Assembly (NCBI RefSeq): GCF_964204645.1
Contig: NC_134026.1
Span: forward strand, 4,404,001-4,464,000
Origin: Tubulanus polymorphus
Taxonomy: Eukaryota > Nemertea > Palaeonemertea > Tubulaniformes > Tubulanidae
Reading direction: 5' to 3'
Length of the DNA stretch: 60,000 bases
The position numbers and the translations under genes were made by a program. Positions 11,181-25,304 of the stretch are shown in pieces. How positions within the stretch are numbered: the first letter of the stretch is position 1; every line of letters starts with the position of its first letter. The notes under the pieces are model-generated. The model had not been told where the DNA came from and did not search any database. It saw only the letters and a program-made list of their open reading frames with translations.

Positions 11181-14100
11181 GTAAGTGTCGTTTGGCTACC
11201 TGAGCAAGACTCAGATGAATTCAGATCTTTTACGATCGCTTAGTTAGCATTGTACGGTATGTAGCGACTGCATGATTGCATGTAATGAAAAAAAAACATG
11301 CAGAGCAAATGAAAATATCAATATACGACATAAGATCACATTTCAGCATATACCCACTGTGCTTCGGATCCACTTAACACTGCCTATATCATTCATAATT
11401 CAGCTGTCCTAGGGAATACGTTTGCCGGTTTTACAACGCTCGACTCAAATCAACTTGAAATTGTAACGACGTATACGCGTTCATATATTACAGATATGTA
11501 CATAAAACCGAGACACCTCCTCGGTACTCCACACAATATAATCTGATTATCCCAAAAAAGAAACGACGAAGACGCGGCCGCTTTCTGCGATCGGGCCTTT
11601 GATCTGATGCCTTCCGTTTACCGTGAATAACTACGCTTGATACCGACGAAAAAGAGAACACGAAAGCCGCTTTTAGAGAAGTAGCATCTTAAGAAACCAA
11701 TCCACTTCTCGTATTGTTATTAAGGCCCGTAAGAGTGTGATGGTGGTTTTTTGTAATTAAAGAAACTTATTGCGTATTCGCCGAGAACAAACAGAAAGTT
11801 CACATTTCGGCTTCAAAACGCGTCGTGAAAGCACCCGGCACTCGATTTATTTGATATACTGAACGAAGCAGTAGCACCGAACGTTACTCGAGTCGCGAAA
11901 CATTTGTTTTAAGATTTTTTTTATGACAAATATACAGTTCTCGTTCGAAAAATTGACAATTGGTATTTACCTTGGTATTTTCACACATGGCTACATCTGA
12001 ATCAACGATATTTGCCTGACGACGTACCTCTCGACTTTTGACAGTAGCATTGTTAATATCTACAGACATTATTTCTTTCAGAAGTCTACGTCAACATCCA
12101 CATGACATTAATCTAAAAATCATAGCTATCAACAACTGCTATCCATTAGTGCGTCATTTTGTTTTTCTATTTGCTTTACAATTTACTTATAATGCGCATG
12201 CAACAATATATCAATTCCAGCGTAATTTCGTAGAAAAACTTAAAACGACAGTAAATGCGGTGATCAATCGGGTTTTTTAAAGTACAATAGGCTTGACCTA
12301 GTTCCAGAGTGAGCGGGGTGTTTGCTGACATCTTAAGAATAACAATAAAACAGTAGCTTTAGTGAACAAGCAAAGAATTTCTCACCGAAAACCAGCACTT
12401 ATATATCTAGTGTCCTTCAGTGGAAGGTTTTCTTTTTCATTTGTTGCGTAAAATGGTAATCAAGGTGTAAATAAGCAACATGTGGAGTCTGCAGCATTCA
12501 CAAAATACCGTGCGTAATATTTCGATCTGTCTCAGTAAACAGTTTTCTCGGTCATAAAAATGTGCCAGTTAATGAACTGATAATTTGACAACAAACTATT
12601 TGCCTGCGTGCATTAATATAACGGAACCCGAACAAGTCATACGATACGAACATTTCTGAAGTACTAGGTAAACCTAGTTAACCCGTTTTTACACGAATAT
12701 TATATATATAATAAACTATACGCAGCATCAAGGAAGGGGGGAATACATAACGTACAATTCCATTGTAAATGATGCAGATACAAGGCCAGATGCTATTTTT
12801 GGAATAGTGTGCGGTATCAAAGGAGAGATATGTAATAAGTGCGAATTTGAAACTTCGCTTCAAGATTTGGGTAGGAGGCGTATACGCAACGAAGTAGATT
12901 GTTGACGAAGGCCTTCTTGGTCATCTTTAACTGGATATATAAGCGAAGAAAAATGTATTTATGTATAGAAATTTAAAGGCGTTTTAATAGTTGTGACTTT
13001 AGAGGTTTTTATTGAAAATGATAATAAGATTTCAGCCCCAGTCAAGTTTCAATCCGCACTTTTTTGGTACAGAATCGTGAATTTAGCATTTTGAATTAAC
13101 TCCAGGCGTGAGCATTCTCGTATCGGAATTGAAATCCAAAAGCGTCATATCAAGAATAGATACGCCGCGGTGCACGCTAAACTCACACATGAAAAAAATC
13201 GGCATAACTCTTAAATTAAATTAAAAAGATATCTATGTATAAAACGTTTAACCCAGATATTCAGTTTGTTGAACATACCGACTATCATTTAGCTACCTTT
13301 GCTAGTATTGTTATCATGGCAAATGCCATACGGATGAAATTACAGTGACACGCTACCGGATAATTTGGAACTTTTTGGAAGTTTGTTTGGTTCTTCCATT
13401 TTTTCGTAGTTCCCATGTACAAGCGGTGAACTGGGATTTGAGAGCTGCAGCGAGCTTATGTTATAAGAAGAACGCGACAAAGGTCTTACCATCATCAACT
13501 GTGAAAGCAAGCATCACATACATAGTCATAATTGTCAACTGACCCAAAATACGAGCTTCAACCTCATATGCATGCGAAACATGTTATTCAGTCATAAGTA
13601 TCGATAGAATGCTTAGATTTGATAATGTACCGATAACCACTTCGCGAAATCAAATGAGGCCATCATATTGCAACAACGACAAACAACTAGGTCACTAGAG
13701 TGACACAATATCGTAGAATCTCTTGACATATACTCAGATTTAAGCAGAGCATTACTAGTCCCAAAAAAGTTATAAATGTTTCGCATACGACACTGAATCC
13801 TAAGCGATCCACGTGCGTTTCCAATGTTCAAATATCGTTACGAACGCTGTAACGGCCGGGACAGCTGTAGCACCTGGTCTCATATACTCGTGCATACGAA
13901 TGCATTGTAATACAACGATACAGATATAAAGCTAACTTAACGACCTTAACACACAAAAAGTGAAACAATTTATTAGGATCAATGCATATGCAGGCAGCTA
14001 TAATTTCAATATGCACCTGGAGTGGTCAACGCGGAACGCGCCTCCTCGATATTCTGATCATTGATAGCCCCCTAGTTATTCTTCGTAGCCGTTTTACTCG

Positions 14101-14652
14101 GCATTGCTGCACTCCTAACAAATATTCCGTTTAGCTACGAGAAGGATTGGTTTAAGTAATAGGTTTCACCATCTCTGTTTCGGGCATCACTTCATCAGAA
14201 ACGTATTAGCGAACAACGCCTGACGCTTTATCTCACACCGAGGTTAACTTCCCGGCTGGCATTGCAAATGCCAATGATAATTACCAATTGTTAATGAGGT
14301 GCGTTTGATAAACTTCTCCCGCAACGGTACATTTTCAAAGATTTGAACTCCTTTGCCTGATACAAAGAGCGAATAAGCGTCTTTTATAGACTAGAACTAT
14401 GACATAAACGTGTTTGAGGAGGGCGCATTTCGGTCGGTCAGAATTTCAAGTTATAAAGGGCCACCGGATCATGGCCGAGCTATAGTACATACAGATTCGT
14501 AGGTGTCATTGGTAATCTGAAATGCAATTAGTTCGTAAATGAGGTGCTTTGGAGAGGCTTTTGCTCTAATTTCGTGGACTGGCTATCGGCACTGGGAATG
14601 TTAATCGGCAATTATCGAAATCAAATGTACGAATCGATTTACAGTACGATAC
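11181..14652. other. non-coding, possible first intron of the 11058 gene
   Basis: AT-rich sequence with no recognisable exon. A perfect short palindrome ACTAGGT-AA-ACCTAGT is at 12663-12678. No repeat or RNA gene identified. Confidence 0.45.
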
Positions 14653-14770
14653 CCTGGATCCAGTTCCACAGTAGTTAGTAAGAATCAACTGTGAGTTAAG
14701 ATTAAAGAAAGTACATTTTCAATGGGTTAAATCAGAGTCAAATCTTTGATTCAGAACTGTGGAACTGGGC
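14653..14770. mobile_element. short MITE with CCAGTTCCACAGT terminal inverted repeats (copy 1)
   Basis: Left end CCTGGATCCAGTTCCACAGT and right end AACTGTGGAACTGG are inverted repeats around about 85 bp of AT-rich DNA. A related element with the same ends and matching interior (GAGTTAAG, then ATTTTCA), in opposite orientation, is at 54603-54699. No transposase. The superfamily cannot be fixed without clear target-site duplications. Confidence 0.75.
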
Positions 14771-14839
14771 GTCGTCATTCGGGTATTAACGTGAAAAGCA
14801 CAGGCGTCACGCGTCCCGTTAGTCATGACATTGGTCATG
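14771..14839. other. spacer between two transposon relics
   Basis: Short sequence between the MITE and the hAT-like element; nothing else seen. Confidence 0.5.
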
Positions 14840-15151
14840 CAGAGGGGTGGATCCAGGGGCAGACTTTGACAGGAGCACAAAGATTAAAACAGGCATATAT
14901 ACTGATAAAGGGTGAATAAAGTATCCATGCAGCCAAAACAAGGGTTTGGAACATTTTGAAATTTCAGTGAATTTTCATACAATTTCTAGGCACTTGAGGG
15001 ACATTAGAGTATTCAATCTAGATCTCATTCTACGGACTGCTGTTGAATTATTTCGGGTGGAAAATGTGCCCTGAAAAAAATTGCCATTGTATCTTCAAAG
15101 GGCACGGAAGAATTGAAACGGGAGCGCGTGATCCCGCGCTCTTGACTCCCC
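14840..15151 (+). mobile_element. hAT-like non-autonomous element, diverged copy
   Basis: Begins CAGAGGGGTGGATCCAGGGG, a degenerate form of the CAGGGGCGGATCC terminus seen intact at 28091, and ends CTTGACTCCCC. The interior aligns over about 280 bp with 58130-58422, sharing ACTTTGACAGGAGCACAAAG, ACAATTTCTAGGCAC and TACGGACTGCTGT. No transposase frame; an 85-codon frame over the right end is not conserved. Confidence 0.75.
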
Positions 15152-16802
15152 ACGTTGGTCATCCTGCAAGGACTTCTGCGTTCGTTGTCGGATTACGCTA
15201 TTCAATCCACCCAGGTCACCTACTTGGTTCCCATTCCAATATCCCAATGCAATCAAATGAAATCGAAAAAAAATGTTATCAAATAGCGCACGACAAATAA
15301 ATATCACAGTTTGTGTAACGTGTCCTCGTGTAGTCTGCGTCAATTAGAATCTGCTACACCTGCTGAGACGTTTATATCCAGTTCATCGCTTTGTGGCCGT
15401 TTATACATTAATCCTTATTTAACACGAAAGCAAGCAATATACGCTTCAAAAGTAATTCATTAGACCCGGCGGAGTGTTACGTCGACGAATGAGAAATGAG
15501 GCCAATTATCAGAATTGATGTTTACATAGTTTTTTTCGGCCCTTATCGCTTCATCCTCTTCAGGTCCAGTATGAAATCGAATAAACCTAATTGGGCCACT
15601 AGTTAGTTTCCCTATGCGTGTCAGCGACAGTGGTTTGGGAATACCGAGACCACCACGAGCTGATGATGATAATAACACCAGTTGAAATTACATTAGGTGT
15701 GAAGACAATACTGTCTGAAAATATATAGAATTCGCGGAGGTAGGCGGAAATCTGAGCTCCCCGTACATGCGCGGCTGAGATAAAGATAAGACGCTTATCT
15801 TTTGAAGTCAGGATTACGGATGATCTTCGAAAGTAAAGGTCCTTATTATGCGCGACCCAAATATGTTTTTGTTCTTCCAGCTCGCTGTGAATTTCTAAGC
15901 CGATCTCACGATTATAGATATCTCGAAAGATTTACGTTTTTTAATCGGCCGATCATATCGATGGGCGTTTGTCATTGGTTTCTAATTTTTCAAATTATTA
16001 ATTGATAAAACATATCGTGGCGAAGTGCTTCGCTAAGTCGCAATATCAATTCATGGATAATCTGTGTGCATTGTGAATGTGAAGAGTAGCTTTATTAACG
16101 ACTTGTTATAGCAATAAAATACTAATAAATTCTATCACCCGCAAGTGTGTTATATTTTCAACACGCAACACACCGAATAGTCACGACAAATAATATGTTT
16201 ATGGTGTGGTAACATCGCCTGATAACTGTGACATATTCTTCTGAAACAGATGGTATCCCATACCAGACCAGAAAAAAATACTCATTAGTTTTACCGGACT
16301 CGTCTGTAAGCACATTTGTTCGTTAGCTTCGTTTTGCTGTTAGCTTTGCGAGACGCGACAGATGAGGTTAAAAACCAGATACCTTTTTCATACACACCTA
16401 CACCATTCTGCCTACGAAGGTAACTGAAATTATGACTCTTCAAATCGATTCCACGGGAAAATCTTCTGTAATTTTTTCTGCCGAAAAGAAGTTCATCCCG
16501 TCAACGGTCCAATATCGCGCCCGATCTCAATCGGAAATATCAGTTGGTTCGTTCGGCCTCTCGCCGCTCTTAATCTAATTGGATTCTTCGAATTTCTCGT
16601 CGCGTCATATTATATTAAGATATGTGAGTAACCGACGACGAAATCTTCGCGGGCTTCGACGGATGCCTCGCCGTCGTCGATCACGTTTTTAAAGCGTTCA
16701 GTCGGGTGTTTGCAACGTTCGGGCATCAAATATCCAATAATCCGGCAAATATTTCAATTGTTAATGTAAACAATACTCGAGCAAGCTGGAAACGATTGAA
16801 AG
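15152..16802. other. non-coding, no gene seen
   Basis: Unremarkable AT-rich sequence; the short open frames lack domain or splice support. Confidence 0.5.
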
Positions 16803-17231
16803 ATGCCCGGATATGACGTGAACATTGATTATGCCAGTATAACGCGTGTGGGCTGTGTGAATATCAATCGCCGAGGAATTCCTGACTTCAACGCTAAAAT
16901 CGAAAAAGTCAGACAGATGCGGGAGACGTTCAATTTCGATCGATGGAAGCTTCTTCGTATGATAAATTCTTCAAAAATAATCGTGACGCAATTTCGATGT
17001 TCTGCCCAACGCCACGACGCGAGGAAACACGAAAACATGAGGCAGAAAAATGTTTCTGAGCGTTTCCCTAAGTCGTGTACCTTTACGAGAAACACGAGAA
17101 ACAACGTTTCCGAGCTCAGACATGTTTGCTTCCGTATTTCTGTTTCCGTGCTTCGTGTGCATTTGGGAGCAACGAGAAACGAAAGATATGGTTTCTGGGA
17201 AAACAATGTTTCCGAGATCAGACATGTTTAA
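16803..17231 (+). other. longest open frame in the window, probably not a gene
   Basis: 142 codons, open also on the opposite strand over most of its length. The C-terminal third comes from a degenerate DNA repeat, which produces NVSE(L/I)RHV twice. The N-terminal part has no recognisable domain, signal peptide or splice signal. The low stop density here reflects base composition rather than coding. I keep it only because it is the longest frame. Confidence 0.15.
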
Positions 17232-17250
17232 TTTCGTATTTCTGTGTTTC
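17101..17250. repeat. degenerate two-unit tandem repeat, period about 102 bp
   Basis: ACAACGTTTCCGAGCTCAGA followed by CATGTTT at 17101 recurs at 17203 as ACAATGTTTCCGAGATCAGA then CATGTTT. Both are followed by TTTCGTATTTCTGT-type sequence. A weaker related block (AAAAATGTTTCTGAGC) is near 17046, suggesting a decayed minisatellite. Confidence 0.75.
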
Positions 17251-20200
17251 AATCTTTCCCCAATACATCTTGTGCGTTGAGCTTTAACAACCGACCCCGT
17301 GGACGTTTTTATATTAAGTTGTTACACGCATAACAAGAATATACTCAAAATAGAATCCTACATAGGCGTGTTCCTAAATACGACTGGGCCGCGTAGGCCT
17401 ACTCGTGCGCAAAGGGTTTAAATGAAATATGTATCAAGGGTTTTGATGAATAACGCACAACAAGCGAACAAGAAAACGAAATCAATTTTCGCGACATCTG
17501 TTGTTAGTTCTATATACGAAAGGAAAAGGATGAAATGATGTTAATGACAGCGTGTGATAGTTCGATATTCTACTTCGAAGAATTTGCCCGAATAATCTAT
17601 TGTAAATTGTTGTATTTTCATTTCTCTTGGAGCGAAAAGAAATCGTTATCCGCGAACATGCCGGGGTATGTGTGCGAACGCGCGTAAGGAATCTGTATGT
17701 ATGAATAGAATAAAGATGAGGTTACATGATTGTTTAATTAAATCATATACCATGTTTCATGAATAAATAGAGGCATAAAATAGAGCAGTATTACATGGTA
17801 ATGTATAATAGCTGAATGTGGCTTGGCATAGAAATTTCATGCAACGAATCACGGAACTTCAATGCGGGAATTCATCAAGAACGCGCAACAAAACCGAATA
17901 AGTTATCTTAAACCTGAAAGACCTTTCGTGATGCTATTTCATATTTAAGTTGTAGTTGTTTAGAAAAGGCGTCGTTACAAAATTGATGATAATGATCCGA
18001 TGGACGACTGTATAATCCGTTTAGAACCCCGCATGGTTGAGCCTCTCGAGGTATCTGCGCGGCTCTTAATGAGATGGTTTGATAAGATTTTGTTTTATCA
18101 GTTGAATGCGGATAATCAATCATAGTTATCGCACGTCCAGTGTTGATGTGGCTGTATGTTAAAATGGCACAAGGGGTTAAGAGAGCGGTTGATATTACGG
18201 TTGAAGAGGAAATAAACTCGAACGTTAATTAGATAGTCATACCTACGGTTAGAGATGCAATTACAACAGCGCTCGAGCCGAACCAGAAATCGCGATGTTA
18301 GAGCGCGGCTAGTTAATCACTGCGCCTTAATTACAGGATTTACAGGCGGTGAAATGAGAGATGTTCAACTGCCGGTCAGAAATAGCCCATCAGTATACGG
18401 ACCGATAGCAAGTGTTCCGCACAGATAACCATCGACCACCGCACTTTCGGAGTAATTCTATTTTCGTAAACGGTGTATATATTGTTCAAATTAGATTTCA
18501 GGGGACTGGCAAACGAGCATGGCCAAGTTCACGTATATAAATATATATATACGAATATTGTTCTACCTAGATTTAGCGTTAATTCATGCTAAAATAAGTA
18601 ATCCGTTAAGGTCATGACTTTTATAGAAATTTCATAGCCTTATAAATTTAATCTGTTGGCGTGTTTCTAAAAATAAAAGACGATTGCTTCGAATATTGTA
18701 ATGAGAACATTGTATGTTATAACAAACGTATAAATTCTACGTGTAAAAAGTTCGCCCAAGCACGACTTCGATAATATGATTACTGATATATGCGTATATG
18801 TAACTTCTTAAAAACGGTTGGCCTTATTCTAAGGACAAGTTACTTATCTAAGTAATATAATATCCTTATGCCTATGCGTCACTATCTCTTATAAGAATTG
18901 CACTGGTTGAAAATTCAAATACGTAACAAATGAACATCTTTAGTAAGATCCGAATGGAAATATGATTCTATTCAAGACCAGAAGATTTCATTAAGGAATG
19001 GTGATTAGAATAGAATTCATAGATATGATTAGAATAGAATTATATGACTATGTGATAAAACATGATTATTGTGGAAAATATACATAAAAATTCCTTCATT
19101 TGCCATCAATGGTATTTCTAATGATACGTATTTCTTTCATCGATAAGCCACCATCATAATGTTAATAGTAAATGATTTAGTTATAGCTGGTTGAATAGTC
19201 ATTATTGCCACCATCAATAAAGGGCAATGTAACTAGTGCTACGTCTACTGAACGATTTAAAAAATCGCGTGGTCGGTGATAAACGTATCAACCACTATAC
19301 TACTATACTGCATATGAATTATCGACAAAACTCATCCAGAATTTTTCACACCAGACTAGTGACTTTTATGCCCCTTATCAAGCTGTCTCGAGGATATGTG
19401 GTATGTCTACCACGATGAGACATTTTGTGATGTTTTGAATAATGGAATCGTTGGTGTCCGTCAGTACGTTGATTAGTGCTGATTATGTATATATCTAAAC
19501 GAAGCCCATGGGCTTTATCAACTGATCGTTGATGAAAAAATAGTAAGCGTTACAGGTTTCTGTCTAAGATACCGACGACAAACACGTCACGTCGGTCGGT
19601 GGTATAGTAGCTCACAACAGTGAGAAGAAAATATTCCAACCCAAGTTGATAAGAGAATGTTGAAAGCATATAGATTTCACTCGATTTCACTAAAAGAGAT
19701 TTATAAGCTGCCATCGAAGGATAATCAAAAAGGTGATGCTTGTTTGTACCAGATATTGGAATCTTCAACAACGCGAGTATTTTGTAACGACGCGGGAGCT
19801 AGCAGAATAATATTTGTGAATATGCATTAATATACGCGAGCTCATCGATCCGGACTTCTCTCCTCTTGAGAGTCTAGATGATGATATTATTAGATGACTC
19901 ATGATTTTTTCCCGCTTTTTCTACATGTAATGGATGGGGAACGGAACAATGAACACCGAATGGTTACATCAGCGCTGATTGCTGCATGTCATTCGTCGCG
20001 TTCCCTCTTGGCACCAGTACTATTCCAGTGTGGCAATTGATAGCATACTTTCACACAATATTTTCAGAACGAAACCATACAGCTGAAAACTACCACATCG
20101 AATATATACTACGTCAATCATAGCACGGAATACCTGAATCGGTAGCAATGAGTGTTGAGAGATGCGAGTGAAATCTCGCCAAGTCGCCATTACGTTTCTT

Positions 20201-23200
20201 GGAAGACAAAAAACTGCTCAATAGAAGACGTGGTTGCTTCGAAAACCTCGACCAACTGCAAATGACATTTTGCCATCGGATATTCGATCAAAATGTTGAT
20301 TATTAATCATTCTCTACGATGAACTGATTATTCTTACAGGTGTAAAAATTATGATATAACCACAGATTATCATTACCATTGACGCCAGAAATTTAATGTT
20401 ATATAGATAGCCCTGAATACCTCGATTGCAATCGATGCCAATCGATAGATTTATACGCGATTGTCTCCAGGCGATTAGCACCCGATCCGATATATGCATA
20501 TATAAATATGGTGCATAAGGCTTTTCCGAGAATTGTTACGGATTAAAACGAAAAAACCGATACGATAACTAATGACTAATGTCGGCTGCGTCTAGGTACA
20601 TCCCAGTTCTGTTCCAAAAGCATATGAATATGTATGATGTACGATCGGTCGAAATGGTGAACAGCTTGTTCTAAGTATTGTCGCGCTATAGCGTTTTAAA
20701 TTTATCAAGTTTAACAGTTTCTCTTCTTCCTAGAATATCTAAAGCAAGCACGTGTGCTTTGACAAAGATATGTCGAATCTTTCAGTAGGGTGTATCAGGC
20801 ATCTTTGTTTTCACTTATTGTTAGAAAATGATAGACGCGTACATTTCTGTACCGCAATCACATTATTACCCTCGCGCTCATTAAACAAAGAAATTATTAC
20901 CTTACAATACCGAAACTAATTTGAAACATCATATTGAAAAATACAGTTAATCTTGATACTTACCGTTTCCTTGCTTGATTTTAATAATTCTATTATGAAA
21001 ATAGAATCCACTCAAAAAAGAGTATATTATTACAGGAAAAGTATGTATTCCAAGATTAGTGGCATTGTGATCCCGACAAATAAGATGGAACTATTCTCTT
21101 GCGCGTAGGCGATGCGGCATGACCTAGTGATCCGCAAGTTTCTGGAACCGGACGTTAATCGTGCGTGCGCGCGCGTCTGAGTAGGCCTACTCACAATCAG
21201 CGGAATGATGTAAGTTTCTGTAACTCCGGTGAAGGGCGGCTCCTCACAAGGTTCGCGACACTGTATAGATGTCCTGTGTCTATTCCAAACCGATCTAGAA
21301 GACCTATAATTCGCGTGACATCTTTCGAACTACCACCATCATCATAATGAATGCGAATGTATAACAAACCCGCGCTCGGTTACTATTGAAAAGATAACGT
21401 CGCGCGCGTGTGAACGCAGTGGAATATCGGCACCACTGTACGAACCGGCTCGACTGAGTTATGGCTTCTATTCGTGTCTCCCATTCACGGTACAATGACG
21501 CGTCGAAAAAGCTTAACGTATTGATCGAGGGAAACTAGGGAGAGCGCGCATTCGTCCTGGCTCGAACGACACAACTAACAAAAAAGCTAAAATTTCCTCT
21601 CCATAAATAGAAAGGCCTAATTTTAGATTTACTTGAACTCTACGTGCATATCTAGTTCGTAGTGTTTTCGGTAAAATCCACGCAAATCGCAAATCTATGT
21701 CTGCACACAACAACGGTAACCATTAGATCTATACGCTCGGAATGAAAGCAGCAAGCAGAGTGCGGATTTCAAATCTTTTCAACAAGACTAGAGCATTCCA
21801 TTCGGCGATTAACCGCTAGCAAGGCGTCATGCAGTGGCTGTATCTGTTGAATAACCAACACGCTACAAACCATCGGAACTATCGCAAAAAGTTTCCTCCG
21901 CAACTCACGCAAAAATATGGAGATAGTCTCGGTCATATTTGGCCGATATTCGCCTTCAAGATTTTTGTAATTGGGGACGAAAAGAGAACGCACACGAACG
22001 CTCTACTTCTCCAGTCACATTTTCAAAGTGATTGTTTCTCCAACGGGGGGCTTTTACATTCTGGGAAGATGCAGACCAACTGACAACCACGTTTCACCAA
22101 CCTATTCATTTCCCCAATAAAGATATGGGGCATTAAGAATTTTGATTGGACTCGTGCGGACATTCTGTGACGGCTGTGCGGTGGGAACCGTATCAGCTCT
22201 GTCAGATCTGCCTTTTGAAAGCCGGCGAAATCAGCGGTAGAGCCCGATTTATCCGTCATCAACGCTACGGCATTATTGTCCGCGATCCGCGCTATTATCC
22301 ATCATAACCACGCCGACAGGATACCCGGCGTCGTTATAATCAAACTGTCAAACTGCTAAGCTCAACCGCTGCTAATGATACGACCGCCCAAAACATTTCG
22401 ACGGCTTTCCTCGCGACATAAACAGTCGAAGGAAATCCGGGTAGGGATTGATCAATATACTGGTACTTGTATGAGATGTAGGCAGAATATTGTTCTATGC
22501 GTTGGAGGGCTGAACTTTTTTTCGTTTCCTTGCACTCGCCCACTGCGTGATTTTAACTGAATTGGTTTCGCTCTGGTCAGGTTTTATAGTTTCAACCAAC
22601 ACAACTCGTCGTGAAGTGTAAATTTCGAACTGAAATCGAATATGACCGCAGTGAATGTTGCAAACAACAGCTCTAACTCTTCCCTCTAACAGCGTTAACG
22701 CTTTTATTGTTAATACCTTAGCTTCAAATCACACGTGGAGATTACGTAAGAACCATCAAAACTACGACGACAAATCAACAAAAAAGCGCGTTCCGAGGCG
22801 TCATCCAGCGGGGCGTATATAATGAGCGAGACGGCCGTTTCGGGTAAATTTCCTGCGAAAGTAAACCGTCGTTTTTTCTGGCCGGAACACTTTGAAGTCA
22901 GTGCCACTTTCAAGCGGATGTCTGTAAAAACGACAATTACTTCACTAAAATACGTCGTTCTTGGAATAATTCGCGGGATGCCGATGGCTATATCGTAACG
23001 ATGAATTACGTACCACCGAGTATGCAATAAATAGGTACTAATTCTGATGCATTTTAGCAAATACTGATGCTATAAAATTATTACACAGATTGCCATCGGC
23101 AATAATGTGATAACCACCATGTTCTTATTAAGTTTCCCCAGTCAGGCGACGTCGTTTGATTTCCATTCGCCGACGGACAAAGCCTTTATTACAAAACAAT

Positions 23201-23818
23201 ATACACGTGCACATGCACATAAACGTACATAATCTTGTAATTGGTATAATAAAAGATTGCATTGCTATACACGACGAACTAAAAGTGGGCAAAATGTTCT
23301 ATCGAAATTTGGTGAAGTGAACGCACGACGCGATACCACCTGATGATAGGTAAGAAGTTAAGAAGCTACTAATAAATGTGCACGGACCATTAGCCCGTAT
23401 GCAAGGCACGGTCTGGTACTGACAGCGTCAGTCTTTGGTACGTGTCTTTGTTCATCGTAATGAGCCGGCATACAGCAACCCTAACCCAATTTACTTTGCT
23501 TTTTGACTGGTTAAGCAGTATTCACTGCACTCGCCAATCAAATCATGCCAAACGAACTTGCTTATCACGGAGTCGGCCGCTTTTTCAACCCGACTCTGAT
23601 TGAGGAAGCGAGATGACTTAACAGATATAGAGGGCAAATAATGATATCATATCACGCGCTAAAGTTTTTTTTCATTTTGTATGAACAAAATGAATGATTA
23701 AGTTAGTACCTAATAGTATTAAAGGTTGTGCCTGTTCGAAAGCGTGGAAAGTACGGTATCGATAAATGTGTATGAAGTATTCATTTTGCGAAAACGATTG
23801 GTACAAGATATTCCGAAG
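17251..23818. other. non-coding, no gene identified
   Basis: Mostly AT-rich. The part from 21100 to 22800 is richer in CpG and has more overlapping open frames on both strands. One stretch (22752-22998, plus) is open for 82 codons and is described among the findings. The palindrome AAGCCCATGGGCTT is at about 19505. No RNA gene seen. Confidence 0.45.
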
Positions 23819-23900
23819 TACAGTAAAGTCTGTTATAATACCAATGTTATGGGACCATTAAAAGACATGGCGTTATAACGCATTTGGCGTTATAAAGAAT
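23819..23900. mobile_element. pogo/Tc1-mariner-like terminal fragment
   Basis: TACAGTAAAGTCTGTTATAA resembles the TACAGT(A/G)GAACCTCGTTATAA terminus of pogo-group elements, and GTTATAACG and GCGTTATAAAG follow inside. Only one convincing end is visible, so it is probably truncated or strongly diverged. Confidence 0.45.
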
Positions 23901-25304
23901 GGTATTTTCATTTGTTCAGGGAAGAATGTTGTCATTAAGTGAGCGGTAGCATTAAAAAGGATGATATTGTAACAGAAGACTTTCAACGTATATTCTTAAA
24001 TAGTCCGATGTTTGATTTGCATCGCGTAAATAGAAATACGATACGAAAATACGGAACACGTTCGAAGAAGAACTAAAACCTGTTGATGATCGTTGATATG
24101 GGAAGGTCGATCGAGTTTCAATCACGAAGACTGCTCGTGTGATTAACACCACTCAAGTGTTAAGGTCGTTATTGTACCCATTAAGACATTGCTTAATTCC
24201 GTTTAATCTCCATCCAAGGCAACGTTACTAACGACTGGGAATGCGGAGGAATTACGAGTTACTCTGTGCACGATTCGCCGTACGTGCGACTCATTGACAT
24301 TCGTTGCACAGCGTGTCCGACCCATAACATCGTTAACAAGATAGACCAGGGTGTTATCATCAACAAACATTTCATCAGCATGTTCGTTGCGAGCATCTTC
24401 TACGGTTTCAATTCAACTCCTAGAAAATCACTTCGCCCTACATTACGACATCAAGATCGTAGATAGAAGGAGTTCTATTATTTTTTTTGTGTGTGTGTAT
24501 TTCATGAATAATTGATTCTGTGTTCCTGCTTCGTTCTTCTTCAGTAGACCTACCACTGAAAACTGGATCTGCAGTATATCTCGCCCGAAATCACCGAAAA
24601 TTATTGTTTCCTGTTCGCCTAGGTTGATATTATTTAGGCTAAAAAATTTTGAATTGTTTCCCCTGATCGGCATGGTCATTTTGTAAACTGCAATTAAATT
24701 TGTAATCAGTTCATTTCTATAACTGCCGGGTCTGTTATTGTAGGCTTGATCATAATTTAAAAAAAAGGAATGTGCAGGGTAGACAGGCGGCCGGCCGGGT
24801 CAACTATTTAAGCTCAGCTGATATGAGAAACCAAGTATCAGTTCTTTTAGCCGTAGATTCTGAAGGTTTTACTTTCTTTCGACAACAGAAGCTTGGCAGG
24901 AATTAGGGAGACGTTGCTTGACCTTACCACACACTCGATACATAAACACTATTCGACTATAATTATCGCAGCGACCGATAACCGAACTTTGTTAGCGTGA
25001 TTCTAGGGGCAGCAATCTGCTAGAGCTTATACCAAACGGATCATTTTGCATCGAAAACCGCTAAATGTTGACCGTAAGATACCGTACTCAATTAACGATT
25101 CGTTAATGACAACGGTCATAAATTCTACATCAATTCTGAGGTTTCAGCGGTCGCTGGTGATGTGTTGCTAAGTCTTAATTTCAGTTCCTAGTGTCGGTCA
25201 GATAAAGCCCTATACATGATATGCGCTTGGAATCGTCAACGACATTACCATATCAGTTTGATTATCTCAACGCGGATACGCCCAGCGGAGGAGGCTTATA
25301 GGCC
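23901..25304. other. non-coding, no gene identified
   Basis: Includes a T/GT-rich tract at about 24479-24501 and a 70-codon open stretch on the minus strand (24203-24412) described among the findings. No recognisable gene. Confidence 0.45.

Noticed and set aside
16803-17231. 142-codon frame as a gene
   Set aside because: Open on both strands, its C-terminal part derives from a degenerate DNA repeat, and there is no domain, signal or splice support.
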